IMG/VR virus record: IMGVR_UViG_3300042691_040002
Span: 1 to 48,521 of that record
Strand: one strand, 5' to 3'
DNA length: 48,521 bases
Origin: a virus
Under the pieces are notes generated by a model that did not search any database, was not told where the DNA came from, and saw only the letters and a program-made list of their open reading frames with translations. The translations under genes and the position numbers were made by a program. Positions 1 through 12,000 of the stretch are shown here, piece after piece. How positions within the stretch are numbered: position 1 is the stretch's first letter; every line of letters starts with the position of its first letter.

Positions 1-3000
1 ATTGTTTCTTTGCGGAAGGTTTGTTTGACTGGGTCCTAAAGAATTTGCTCCTCGGCCGTCATTAGCTATATATGCTGGTGTGACTCTCCACATGGTGTTT
101 CTCACGCGACTCATGGTCTGCCCTAGATAAACTGAATAGTAGGCACGGATTCTACTCATAAAATACTCGCGATCCTGTGGAATGTCATCAACATCTTTAA
201 AGAAGAGTCTACGAGAAATCACTGAGTTAATGAGGACAGTATCAAACATGCCATGAACGGGGTTTCCTCTGTCAATTATCCCATAAGATACAGCCCCCCT
301 AACAGAGTCTACATTAAAAAAGTTGCCACCATCATTGTTGCCATATCCAAACGTTGGATAGATCCTACCATTTGGACCAGTTTCACCTTGGAAATATCCT
401 GCATCAATAAAGTTTCCTGTCCATGTTTGCGGCCAAGTACCAGCATCATTTAAGTTATTGTAATTAAAAAATGGGCTATCATAATAACTAGTATTTTCAT
501 ACCCATGACCAAATACATGTGAATTTGAATCCAGCCCTGATGTGGTATACAGCAATGGATTTGTGTCCATACCTACAACAGCTGATCCGGGTAACCAGTG
601 ACGGCATGAACTCCAGTTACTAAACCAAGGACCGTTTCCGTATTTGTTTTCGGTCCACCGATATTCGTTTCCGTCCGGAACCTCTCCAGAAAGGTCAAGG
701 TCAGCATTATAGTAAAATTTCAGTGCCTGTGTCATTCGTGGAACTCGTCCATCAATATACTCACCACCAGTTCCACCAATTATTGGATTATTTAATACTT
801 CTACCGTAATGTTATAATCAACAAGAACAAACTCGCTGTTAATTCGTTGAAAGCGGATTTCAGTAGCCTGTAGATTATCATTAAGCTGTTGTTTTCCCAC
901 CACGTCATCGTTCCAATTAGAATTATTGAATGATTGCCAAATTGAATAGTACTTATCAATGTTACGAGAAACGATAGCAACATCGCTCTGAATTCCCCCT
1001 CCTCCGGCTGTTTGCCCTACTAGCGCATCAACTCCATAAACCGCTCCCGTTCCTCCTGCATATGTAATTCCTGGCATAACCAGTCCGTGGGTTGGCATTT
1101 GCGACTTTTCTCCAAACTCACTAGACCCAAACCAGTCAATGACACCAGTGGGATTTAATTGCTTATTCCAATACTTAACGTATCCCATGTTAATTTGCGT
1201 GTTGCGTCTACCTGTGGTAACATCGGATGCGGCAGTAACAAAATTATTTCCCGGCGAAAGACTACCTGCTCCCGTGTAGCCCCAAACAAGTTCCATTGTG
1301 ACCACCTCCAACATTCGTAATTTATCAATTTGACCAACTGATTCAATTCCCATGTTTGACGTAAGTCCTGCCCATGTAAGCTGTCGATCAAAACCCGCGT
1401 CTTTTTCTTTACTTCCCATATGATCAGTAAAGACCATGATAGTTCCACCTGTGTTATCTGATTTTGGAATCCAATACTCACGCAATGCTGCTTCATTTTG
1501 TGCAGATGCAATAACGGTATTAACTTTTCGATACGGATCAGTACCAATCTGTATATTATTTCCTGCCCAATCAGGAAGAGCCCGTGATGCAATATCACCA
1601 ATAAGTGGAGGATTCTTTTCCAAGAAAGATAATACTAACTTAGGAGATTCTTGCCGTTTGTTCTTAATCATCCGCTGAGTATACGTAGTTGCATCACTAA
1701 GCGCTGGCTGATTGTAATTCCATTCAAACACTTGCCGTCCCTTTTCATTAAATGAAAATGTTATACCAGTAGTGCCAGGGAATCCAATGAAAAGATCAGG
1801 GGAAAGACCTGCAACTTGCCCACCTGATGATCCAAACCCGTAGCCTTCTCCGTAGACAAAGTTGTTTAATCGCACATTGGCACTTCCGCGAGTGTCAGGC
1901 GTAAAGATAATCTCACACCGCCAGTCGCTTCCTCCGGCATTCTCCCAGTTTAGTGTAGGATAGCTAGAAGATCTAGGATCTATAAGAAAATTTTCATTCA
2001 TTCCCCACCATTCAGCAGCGATTGCACCTGGTTGTGCAATAAAGCTACCAACTAATGATTGCAATGGCCCTCCGTCATTAAACTCTGTTGGATGTGGTAT
2101 GACAATTGCATCAAAGTAAACTGAACCAATATTACTCGGTGTAATGGAAGACGTTATGCTGGACAGGGTAAATTCAATAATCCGCCCTTCGCTATCCGTT
2201 GATATGCTCCATGTTGCACTAGCAAAATTTGGTGACAGAAGAGGTAGCGGACTCTTAAGTCTAATGTAGTTGGCAATAGGTAGCTTTCCTGCACGATTAA
2301 GATTAGGAGGATAGCCATATCCTTGCTTCTGCAAAGACCGTCCTTCTCGGCTCCAAGCTTTTTCCGCGGCAACTTCAAATCTTATGTAATCACTAATAGT
2401 TGCTGACCGATTAACTATTGCCGCTGGAGAAAAACTACTTGTTTCTGCTGGTATGCCAATGACTTGAGAAGTGTTGTATGTAGGATATCCAAAGCGACGG
2501 CTATTCCAGATACCAATATTGTTAGGGTATGAAACAACGCCTCCCGGAGCCGGTGATCCTGCTGTACCTGCTGCAATCTGACTGTAGCGAATTGGCGTAT
2601 ACAAAAGAAGACCAGTGTTTGGGTCTCTTTCCAAGGAACTATATGCATCGTAATCCCATCCTGGCTGATTGGAAATACCTACCGCGCCGTGAGAGTCAAC
2701 TATGAATTTTATCTGATTTAAGATGTCTCGTGTTCCCAAACCGCGCTGTTCCCATTGTTCGTAAGCACGCCCGCCGTCAAATCCGCGAGGAACTGTAGCA
2801 AAGCAGAGTTCTCCGTGCGATCCTAAGAAGATTGCGGCACCTCCGTTATTTCCGTTGTTTAAACCATTATCACCTTGTGTACCTAGCATCCATGTGGACG
2901 TTAACAAGTCGCCACCGCCATTCCCTGGTGAATCTGTTGATGAAAGATCCCTAAAAAGATTAAGCCCAATATATGAAGATGGCTCTAACCAAGCGTGCGC

Positions 3001-5982
3001 TGTTCCTCCGTGTTTATACGATCCATTAAAAGCAATGTTTGCTGCCGTGTCAGGATACGAGAAGTTGTTTCCGCTAGGACCGCCATAAGGTATACCATAA
3101 CGAGATGGCGCATAAAATTCTCGGTTAGGATAAACCGCTGAGTTAGGAGAAATAGTTCCAGTGGAATTTACATTTGACGTTGCTCCCCATGAATAGTATT
3201 GATACTCTTTAATACCCACAGGATAAGTGTAAGAATTTCCAATGTAATCAATGATTACCTGATTATTTGTCTTTGAGTTAACTGCGGTTAAACCATAGTA
3301 AGGATACGTAGAAGTTATTCCAGTAGAAACACTGTCTACGATAGAATATCCTGGTGTCCAAGTCTCTGCGCCGTACTCTGATTCATTATAGTAGTTTCTT
3401 CCAAAGAAGTGAGTCCGGGCGCGGGGATAGAGAGCATGAATACCTACACCTGCAATTTTACCTAATCCTGATTCTAGAGATCCAGTTGCTGTAACAATCA
3501 AGTTTGTTGTTAGCGGATGAATTGCAATTTGAAATTCATTTGCATATGAATTAACGGTGTTTCTTCCAATGGTTGTCGCTAATACAGAAGGTAGCGCTCC
3601 TAAACGTAATGTATTTAGTGAATAGCCATCCCAGCTTTCCGAGCGAATTGCGTTCTTGATACCATACTTATCCGTGAGATCGGATTCATTCATCGTGTTA
3701 ACGATGTTAACATTTGGTGATATTCTTTCGTATGGATATGGTGTTAATGTGCCTATTTGAATGTCAGTAAATCGGGAGCCTGCTCCGTCTGCAGTAAAAG
3801 CAGCAACCGCAAAAGAATCCGTAGGAACATTTGTGTATGTTCCCGTTCCTGCGGTTAATGACTTATAAATTGCATTTGGGTCATCGTCTAAATCAGTATA
3901 TTTGGCATGAACGTGCAATTTTGCCGACGGCTCTAATGGACCTATGTCATTGGATGCGGTTGGTCCGCCAGCAAATGTGCCAATCCCAATACTGCGGAAC
4001 GGTGATACGTATAGCGAAGGACGACTCTTATGATCGTTATCATTAGGATCAATTAAGTCGTTGGTTACCCCAACGCCATTAATTAGTTGATCAACGCTAA
4101 CACGGAATTGCGAAGTGTAAAAAATAAGCTCCGAATAGAAGTAGGTTCCGTCGGTTCCGGTGGTTCCACCTTGTGAAAGAAGATCTGTGTTATTAATTCT
4201 TCGTCCTCTTTCCATCATACCCGCAACTCGAATGTAGTCGTTTGTGCCGGGCGTGTTACCGTCCCAATCCGATGACTTTTCATTGAGAACCGAAGATCCA
4301 TACCAAGCACGACGCGTTTGCATACCCGCGGTTCCACTTTGTTGATCGTGTGTTCCACTGGTATATCCGCCCGCCGGCCCATTTATAGCTCCACCTAAGC
4401 CGTATTCCCAGAAATCTCCATAGTCAGGATCTCCTGTTAATGACTTTCCATTAATTGCAGAAATGTATCCTTGAAAAGTTCGATATGGATATAGATTAGC
4501 AAGGTCTGTGCTATTTTCATCAAATCTAGCGGGTCCTGTCTCTCGGTAATCAGAAGATAGCTTCATATCCGTAGGAAGTGAGCAGACATATTGATTAGAC
4601 GTGATTACTCGTCGGGTATCGAGAACAAGTTCCCCGTAATTTTTTGTTTTACTGCTGTCTAACGATTGATTGGTATAGAGAGGAAGTGGATCCGTTGAAT
4701 AACGAGAAGACATCACATGTAAAGTCCGCGATACATTATTATTTTCTATCTCGCCGCCGGTTCCATAAGGATCACCTGGTTGTCCTGGCACAGTGTTGTC
4801 AGCCTCATCGGTGGAAGTGTACATATAAAAACCTAGTGATCCGTATGTTCCAAAGCCCGCCCCATCAGATGGATCACGATGCGATAAAAAGAGGAGTGGC
4901 GAATAATTGCCAAGATTCACGTTGTATTGCGGCGAGGTCCAGTATGTTGTGTAACCGGAAATTACGCCATTTATCATTTGATCACCATTCTGATCCTGTG
5001 GGTATGCAGAAGACGGTGTTGGACTAAATGTTCCTGCGGTTGCACCTGAATACCCACGAGCAACAATATTTGAGAGGTACGGAAGACCGTCTATACTCAT
5101 CTTAAACAGCAAACGATCAACCCCGGCATTATTTCTACCCGGCTGAGGGCCATCATTAAGGCTTCCACTGCCATCCCCCCAATTTCCGATGGTTGACGTT
5201 TCTGTTAAATCACCGGAATCGGTAAGACCGTCATTTCCAGATGTTATCCAAACAGTTCCATATTTAGAGAGAAGGCGAGCGTTTGCAATTGTTAGCGGGC
5301 TAGGATCATTAAAATACGGACCAGCTACGTAAGGTCCACCGTTTGTTGGTGAAATTAGATATGTTGTATAATCGTTGGTCCAGACATCCCCTAAGTTACC
5401 GCCCGCGTTGCTATTTGCGGTTGACGGATACCAATACCATCCTGGGCCACCCCATCCGGCAGTAGCACCTAAATCAGGGTAAACCCCTGAGCCCGTGTAT
5501 GAGTAAGCACCACCCGAAGTGTAACCTCCGTCGCAAGTGGCTCCTTGATCATCTGGCGTTTCCAAGTATTGCCAGTAGCCGCCGTTTGCTGGATCTATGT
5601 AAAGCTCTTGATTTTGAGGAGGGTTGCCATCATAGCCTGCACCACCACTTACATGATAGTATTGCAGCCATTCCCATGAAGAGTACGGCCACGGACCCAC
5701 CGTTCCTATTGAAGGAAGGGAGTCAACTGCTGGACCTATTGCAGTAGGTCCTGTAGAATCAATGCACGCAAAAGGTACAATTCCTACTCCGCCAGCGGTA
5801 GCGCCAACAGGGCCGGTTGCTCCTTGTTGTCCTTGTTTACCCGGAAGCCCGGGAATTCCTTGTGCACCGCGAATTCCTTGAGGTCCTCCGTTGCTTAATG
5901 ATAATGATTGAAAATTTTGGTTCAGTTTAGCAACAACCGTTGATAAACTGTCACTCTCAAGCAGCTGTTGAAGTGTTAGCAT
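1..5982 (-). CDS. Giant collagen-like tail fibre protein, 3' end outside window
   Basis: One frame is open from the ATG at 5982 to the left edge (1994 codons, no stop), so the C-terminus is missing. I checked the frame at several points (about 4218, 2343, 1143 and 1-150). The N-terminus (residues 1-30) is a short helical segment ending in a hydrophobic/Asn-rich stretch, followed by ten uninterrupted Gly-x-y triplets (residues 33-62, GPQ GIR GAQ ...), as in trimeric phage fibres. The rest is rich in Gly, Tyr, Asn and Ser, as in beta-structured receptor-binding fibres. Near residues 658-692 is a GIGT ... PSAKLHV motif, familiar from Bacteroidota tail-fibre and surface proteins. The likely role is host recognition at the distal tail. 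It is the last visible gene of the block, 37 nt after the 2567-residue protein, with a GATATATAC motif in that gap. Whether a C-terminal chaperone/peptidase domain exists cannot be seen. Confidence 0.85.
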   Translation of the reverse strand, partial: MLTLQQLLESDSLSTVVAKLNQNFQSLSLSNGGPQGIRGAQGIPGLPGKQGQQGATGPVGATAGGVGIVPFACIDSTGPTAIGPAVDSLPSIGTVGPWPYSSWEWLQYYHVSGGAGYDGNPPQNQELYIDPANGGYWQYLETPDDQGATCDGGYTSGGAYSYTGSGVYPDLGATAGWGGPGWYWYPSTANSNAGGNLGDVWTNDYTTYLISPTNGGPYVAGPYFNDPSPLTIANARLLSKYGTVWITSGNDGLTDSGDLTETSTIGNWGDGSGSLNDGPQPGRNNAGVDRLLFKMSIDGLPYLSNIVARGYSGATAGTFSPTPSSAYPQDQNGDQMINGVISGYTTYWTSPQYNVNLGNYSPLLFLSHRDPSDGAGFGTYGSLGFYMYTSTDEADNTVPGQPGDPYGTGGEIENNNVSRTLHVMSSRYSTDPLPLYTNQSLDSSKTKNYGELVLDTRRVITSNQYVCSLPTDMKLSSDYRETGPARFDENSTDLANLYPYRTFQGYISAINGKSLTGDPDYGDFWEYGLGGAINGPAGGYTSGTHDQQSGTAGMQTRRAWYGSSVLNEKSSDWDGNTPGTNDYIRVAGMMERGRRINNTDLLSQGGTTGTDGTYFYSELIFYTSQFRVSVDQLINGVGVTNDLIDPNDNDHKSRPSLYVSPFRSIGIGTFAGGPTASNDIGPLEPSAKLHVHAKYTDLDDDPNAIYKSLTAGTGTYTNVPTDSFAVAAFTADGAGSRFTDIQIGTLTPYPYERISPNVNIVNTMNESDLTDKYGIKNAIRSESWDGYSLNTLRLGALPSVLATTIGRNTVNSYANEFQIAIHPLTTNLIVTATGSLESGLGKIAGVGIHALYPRARTHFFGRNYYNESEYGAETWTPGYSIVDSVSTGITSTYPYYGLTAVNSKTNNQVIIDYIGNSYTYPVGIKEYQYYSWGATSNVNSTGTISPNSAVYPNREFYAPSRYGIPYGGPSGNNFSYPDTAANIAFNGSYKHGGTAHAWLEPSSYIGLNLFRDLSSTDSPGNGGGDLLTSTWMLGTQGDNGLNNGNNGGAAIFLGSHGELCFATVPRGFDGGRAYEQWEQRGLGTRDILNQIKFIVDSHGAVGISNQPGWDYDAYSSLERDPNTGLLLYTPIRYSQIAAGTAGSPAPGGVVSYPNNIGIWNSRRFGYPTYNTSQVIGIPAETSSFSPAAIVNRSATISDYIRFEVAAEKAWSREGRSLQKQGYGYPPNLNRAGKLPIANYIRLKSPLPLLSPNFASATWSISTDSEGRIIEFTLSSITSSITPSNIGSVYFDAIVIPHPTEFNDGGPLQSLVGSFIAQPGAIAAEWWGMNENFLIDPRSSSYPTLNWENAGGSDWRCEIIFTPDTRGSANVRLNNFVYGEGYGFGSSGGQVAGLSPDLFIGFPGTTGITFSFNEKGRQVFEWNYNQPALSDATTYTQRMIKNKRQESPKLVLSFLEKNPPLIGDIASRALPDWAGNNIQIGTDPYRKVNTVIASAQNEAALREYWIPKSDNTGGTIMVFTDHMGSKEKDAGFDRQLTWAGLTSNMGIESVGQIDKLRMLEVVTMELVWGYTGAGSLSPGNNFVTAASDVTTGRRNTQINMGYVKYWNKQLNPTGVIDWFGSSEFGEKSQMPTHGLVMPGITYAGGTGAVYGVDALVGQTAGGGGIQSDVAIVSRNIDKYYSIWQSFNNSNWNDDVVGKQQLNDNLQATEIRFQRINSEFVLVDYNITVEVLNNPIIGGTGGEYIDGRVPRMTQALKFYYNADLDLSGEVPDGNEYRWTENKYGNGPWFSNWSSCRHWLPGSAVVGMDTNPLLYTTSGLDSNSHVFGHGYENTSYYDSPFFNYNNLNDAGTWPQTWTGNFIDAGYFQGETGPNGRIYPTFGYGNNDGGNFFNVDSVRGAVSYGIIDRGNPVHGMFDTVLINSVISRRLFFKDVDDIPQDREYFMSRIRAYYSVYLGQTMSRVRNTMWRVTPAYIANDGRGANSLGPSQTNLPQRNN

Positions 5983-6005
5983 CCTTAGTGTATTTTTGTT
6001 CTTTA

Positions 6006-6015
6006 GGTATATATC
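6006..6015 (-). promoter_or_regulatory. Candidate phage promoter motif upstream of the tail fibre
   Basis: The minus strand reads GATATATACC, ending 23 nt before the ATG at 5982, in the 37-nt gap after the stop of the 2567-residue gene. The same nonamer recurs before five other genes in this window (one with G in place of the final C). The promoter role is inferred from position and recurrence. Confidence 0.5.
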
Positions 6016-6019
6016 TTTG

Positions 6020-9000
6020 CTAGATTCTTTTCACATTGGCGCTCAAAGAGAAACCTGATGCAACTTTAGGGTCTAGCGTTTTTTCAATTTGATAAACAAA
6101 CGTTTCCAGTTTTTTGACAACGCAATCTTTATCAACTTTATAACCGCCGGTGACTTTTTCCAGCTCGGATAAATTAATGTCAAGCAGCTCAATGCCTTCT
6201 TGGTTTTTTACATAAAGTATAATGTCAGTGGTTTCATAAAGGTTTATGATATTTTTATCCAAATACTCACTTCGTAATTTATCAATATCAGCATTTGAAT
6301 AAGCATTCATAGGAGGCACATTATAACTACGTAATAATTCAAATTCATCGGTATTTACTCCGTTGGTCATTTCTTCTGTAAGCTGACGCTTAAGGCGTTT
6401 CCTTAAATCTACATTAATAATCAGCTTAGGTTTATCAGCATCTTGTTTGCTTTGATCTCTGACTGTCTGATTAGCCACTAAGTTATTGACACCAATTTCA
6501 ACAGCAGGTGCTATAAGCTGCGATGATACTTCTGCAGTATCAAAGGTATGAAACTCAAAAATCTTAGGAACATTCATTGCTTTAGATGCTAGGAAAGATT
6601 TTATTTCTTTCATTTCAACCAATCCTTCAACATCTGTAAAGTTTATGGTTGAAGCGTAATTGCGATAGAAGTCGTTATCCCACGATCCGTCTAATGAAAA
6701 ACAATTTCTTGTATCAACTGCAACTTCTCCAATTAGCGGATAGAGACTTTTATATGAAGAACCTCGAGAAATGTTAAGGATGTTACCGCTGGTAGACACT
6801 TTGTTAATTCCATAATTTTGAATAAGCAAAGAAAAATCAGACTTGCTGTTAATGTGTGTGTTACTTAACAAGTAGTCTTTTTCAAAATGGCGGGAAAATT
6901 CGTTATCCTCTCGTAGCCAAAATGATAAGATGTCTCGTGATTTAGGTTCATAATAACCACGGTGACGAAGCATGTACTCTTGTAAATTTGTGTCAACTAA
7001 ATTATAACCGATAAGTTCTGTGTTTAAGTATTCTTGCGGTTTGTCGGTGTCAACCGAGTAATGAAGAACATTAGTCTTTATTATTTGATCAGGGCTTACA
7101 AACTTAAATCTGTATTCAATAGTTTCTACCTTTTTTCCACCTTCTACTTTGTAGTATTTAATTGCAGAATCTTCACTATTAATTAATGAAGATATATTTC
7201 CAAATGTTAAGAAGTTTTTGATAGAAATAAATCCTTGTGTTCCTCCTTCGATAGCAGTAACCGATTTTTGGTATAGCGATCCGTAGGTAGTGTCAATAAC
7301 ATTTGTTGAGTTTCCAATAAGGCCCCAGAAATTTGGTGGATAAACTTCATTTGTTGGTGGAGTCACATTAAAAGAAATATTTTTTTGAGCTGAACCTAAT
7401 TGTATGTTAAGAGGAGTAATTACATCATTTGAAGATTGATTATCAACAACCGAACGCATGATAGTTCGTACATTCGTTTTTAATATAGAATGAATTGAGA
7501 ATAAGAAGCCATCTTGACCGTATTCTTTTGCCACAATAAATCCACTTAATCCAGTGTTATAGATAAAAGGGTAAGAAGTAGGAAACCGATAGCCATTTTG
7601 AATGGTTGTTAGTTCTTCTTGTAGATTAAATGGCACTGTGTTATTAATACCTTCAAAATTTGCGCTAAATACTGCGTTATTCCAGATAGGCTGGTTATTT
7701 ACATAATCTAGTAATCCCCCTAACTTTTTATTTCCTAATTGCAAATACCCTCCACCTAAAAATCCTTGACGAGGCCGAAGAATAGCATTACTTTCATAAT
7801 TACCCGATGAAAATGCCGTGAAGCCATTGCTGTATGGTAAAAAGTTTCTTAGTTGACCTGAGGTTTTTAAGAGTGGAAACGGGTTAAACTTTTTTTGCTG
7901 TTGATTTTGATTTTTCAGAATATCGTTCATGAAATACTGAATGGCATAATCATAATGGCCGTGCTGAGTTCGGTAATCTTCAAGTCTGACAGTAATGACC
8001 ATTAGAATTGACTTATACTTATCGTTTTTAATAAATTCTATTTCAACAGGTGTTTCCTTTTCATATGAATTGTATGAAGTAAACCGTGTAATTGCCGCAA
8101 ACTTGTAACTGTCCAGCCCTGTGGAATTTGTGATTTCAGGGTAATTAATTATTTGATACAATTGCGAAGTTTTGTCACCTGATGAAGGATTTGAAAGAGT
8201 TATTCTATTAGATGTAGGGTTTATCCCAATTACACGTGTTCCTATTGGTAATCCTTCGCCTACCACTTCATCACCTATTGCAATGTTACCTATAACATTT
8301 CCATTTACCAATGTTATGTAATCAAGTCCTTGCTGTGCATCAGCAAAGAAAGAAAGACTGGTTAATCCTAATGTGTTTTTTAGAATTCCTTGTATTTTTC
8401 CTCCTCTAAATAACGTTTGTGATCTTCCCAATCCTTGATTGTACGTAAAAAACGTATACCGCTCTTCACGAGATTTTGGCACAATTTCTCCAGCAAAAGT
8501 TTTTTCTGTAGGATAACCTACGGAGAAATACTTGGTAAACCAATCATTGCTATCATCTGTTGACATAAGATCGTACCATGACTTCCCACTATACGCAATA
8601 TCGCTCAACTTAGCAAACATATACGAACGTGAGAAATCTAAGCTTTCGTCTGGATAGTTTTTTGGAAATGAATCTAAGTAAGGAAATTCATGTGTCAATA
8701 CAGAGGTCTCAGCAAAATTAAGTTGATCATTAGGACTAAGGTTATTAATACCGAACGCTAATGAATTGTTTAATCTATAATAGTTGTCTCTTGCATCAGT
8801 GCCTTCTTGTACCCACTTATTAATGTAAGGTACTACTTTTGATTTAACCGCAAAATCTTTGTTAAAATTTTCTCGTAAACGATCGTATTCAGAAAGAAGA
8901 AGCTGGTAAGTAAACGCTTCAATGTACTTTCCTTGTTCTTTAAATGTTTGTATGTCATCTGCGTCTTGTATACCTTCAATATCCTGCAACCCGGCAAATC

Positions 9001-12000
9001 CGTTAAACAGCGGAAGGTCTCTATCTGTAGAATAATTGTAGTTTTCTATTTCTAGATAGTTAGTAAAAACAGTGCTAGGAATATACGTTATTCTAAACTT
9101 TTCCGGAAAGATATTAACAGTCTCACCGGTTGTAACATCATTAACAAGCAAATGTTTACGATTAAAATTTCGTTTCCCTACGCCTCTGAATTGATAGCTA
9201 TTAGAGTACGGGGATTCATTTGATACTGGAGTATAAGATCCATCTACTGAAAAAAGCGGATATTCGGTTTCATCATAATCATACAAAGGATAAAATGTGT
9301 TAAATATAAGCTGCGTTCCATCGCTTGCACTTTCTCTAACACGTAGCCATTCTACATTTACCCATGTTTTTTCTGCTGCATCATATGCTTCAACTTTTAA
9401 GGAATAACTATTATCTACTAAAGCCGAAATTCTTCTAGGTGATATAAGTTTACCGCCTGCGTCTTTTAATGATATTTGAAAGTTTTCAAAAAGAGGTAGC
9501 TCTACGCTTTCACCTGTTTTTAATGTTTCTTTAAAGAAATACGGTAATACTTCTAAAGTAGGAGTGTATGAATAGTCAGAAAATACAAAATCAAAGTCAA
9601 ATTCTTTAACAGGAAATATCGAAAATATACCTAAGATAGGACGGTATAACTTATATGCAACTATCCTATCATCAATTGATATAAAGAATTCCTGTGTTGT
9701 GTCTTCTAATTGAATGATAGAATAATCGTTTAAATCGGTAAACCCATTAAGGTATTCATCTTCATCATAAACAGGTTCTTCCAAGTAAGGCAAACTGTAA
9801 ATGTATTTTCCTTGCACTTTCCACGCTTTCATTCTACTATAAAGCCCCTTCTGTGCCTGATACCATTGTTGTGTCTGCAAAGAGCTATTAAGAATGCTAA
9901 ATTCTCCGTAAGAAAGCGTTACAGAATTTGTGGAGGCTGCCTCTTTGTCTATGATAACGCTGTTTGCGTTTACATCTACAATAGTAGCACCAATAGGTAT
10001 TCCTTTACCTACAACCGACGATCCAACATATAAGTTTTCTGTATTTACAGTGATAGTTTTTGATCCTGCTACAATTAATGAGGATTTCTTGATTCGTCGG
10101 TCAGAAAAATACTTTTGACCATTAGCAAAAGAAATCCTTGCTCGGTTACGATTTCTTTTTACGCCTCCTATGAAATTTTGTGATATTAAAGTAGCTCCGC
10201 TAACGGTATATGCAATTTCTACTCCGCTGTTCTCTGGTATTTGGCTAAGATCTAATGAAAGTGGAATTCCGTTTTCGGTAAAATACGGATCAGAAACAAC
10301 CCGCCATACTACAGTTCCCGTGGTAGTTGCCGATGCGTAAGTAGAAACATCTGCGCCTTTTCTACCAAAAATAACCCAAGAATTTGTGCCTCGAGAAATT
10401 GATAGATAAAAACTTACAGGTTTCGGGTCATCAATAGACTCTACAATGGCAGGCTTTAAATCAATAGAAGAATACGGAGATCCACTAAGTTGCTTAATTG
10501 CTAATTCCCTGTTTACATTACCGCTTTCATAAAAACCTAAGTTTGCGTATTCACTAGCATTTCTTAAAACACGTGTAATGACAATATCATTCCCATCTTC
10601 ATACAAAAGGTTTGACCTCATATAGACTATGTTTCCGCTGGCCCAAGCTTGAACTGGTGAATTTTCAAATGAATTGGCACATTTTGCAAGAGCCTTTGCT
10701 ACTTGTTCCGCCGTCCCTTCATTGGAAAAAGTAGAACGGTAATACGCGCCATCTGGATCATACACTGGATAGTCCCATGCGTCTCCCGGCTGTAAGCCAA
10801 CTCCGTTTGCGTCCATTACCCATGTAAATTGTTGATAGTCAGGTTTGTAAAAAGCATTTAAGTTATTCGATCCTGCTAAAAGAAATACCTCTAATGAAGG
10901 ATAATCAACTTCTACTCGCCACGCATCATTAATTACATACGGTGAAGAAAAATCTATTAAGCTAATGGTTAAATAATTATCTATGTTTAAGTAGCTGTTT
11001 AACGCTGTTAGCGTATATGTAGCGTCTCCTGTTTTATGAAATCCTACAAATGAGTCTGTAAGAACTGTAGCAGCAGGTAACGCGTTTCCTGGCAATCCTA
11101 AATTTTGCAAGGTTACCGATGTTGCAGTATTTACTTGTGATACTTTATAATACCCGCCGCCAATAATATAAACTTGTTCACCTGCGGAAAATATTGAACT
11201 GTCAATAACGCTTATAGTTACGGTTAATCCTACCGCAGGCTGTGTAAAGTTTGCTGTTAACTGCGTAACATCTTGATTTATTAAATATTCAACAGTTACA
11301 TCATTTCCAACAACAGATGTAACTTGTATGTAGTATGTGTTCTTTCTACCTGGATCGTTATATCTTCTAACTTCAAGACGAATTTCTTCATCATTTGCAA
11401 ATACGCCGGTTCCGTTTTGATCAATTATGTGAAGGCGTGTTTGCGATTTTCCTGAATTTAAAAGTTGCGCAGGAAACTGCGCTACGATTTCATTAACCCC
11501 GCCATAAGAACTTATGTCTTCTTGCGTATCAAAAAGCTGCAGCTGTGTTGCACGAATGTACTCAGATGAACCCGGCGTACCGTAATCGATTTCAGTTAGA
11601 CGATTAACTCTTTTAAAGATATCATTTCTGTCTTTAACATAAAAGAATCTTAAAGGATCGTCAACCATTGCTGGTAGAGGAAACTTGCCAGCTACTAATC
11701 CTTGATACTCAGGAATAATAGAGGTGTTATTCTGATAAGAAGCATTATGGTAATAGTGAACAGGAAGTTGAATTCCGTTAGGGTTGGTTTGAACAAAAGA
11801 ACGAGTACTATAAGGCTCTCCGTCAACTTTAGGTTTAGGTGAAGGCGTTTGATCAGCAATCTTTCCTAAAACCGTAGGCTCTATTTCAAACTCAGCAAGC
11901 TGATTCTCTGTTACATATAAACCATAATACCGATTGATTCCGTAAAGAGGTGCCTCTTCATCGTCAAAAAGAAATTCTAAGTTAACTAAGTTTGTACTGA

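Noticed and set aside
1155-1601. 148-codon minus-strand frame and other short frames in 1-5982
   Set aside because: They overlap the continuous open frame of the tail fibre, which reads as sensible protein throughout; the short frames have unlikely composition.
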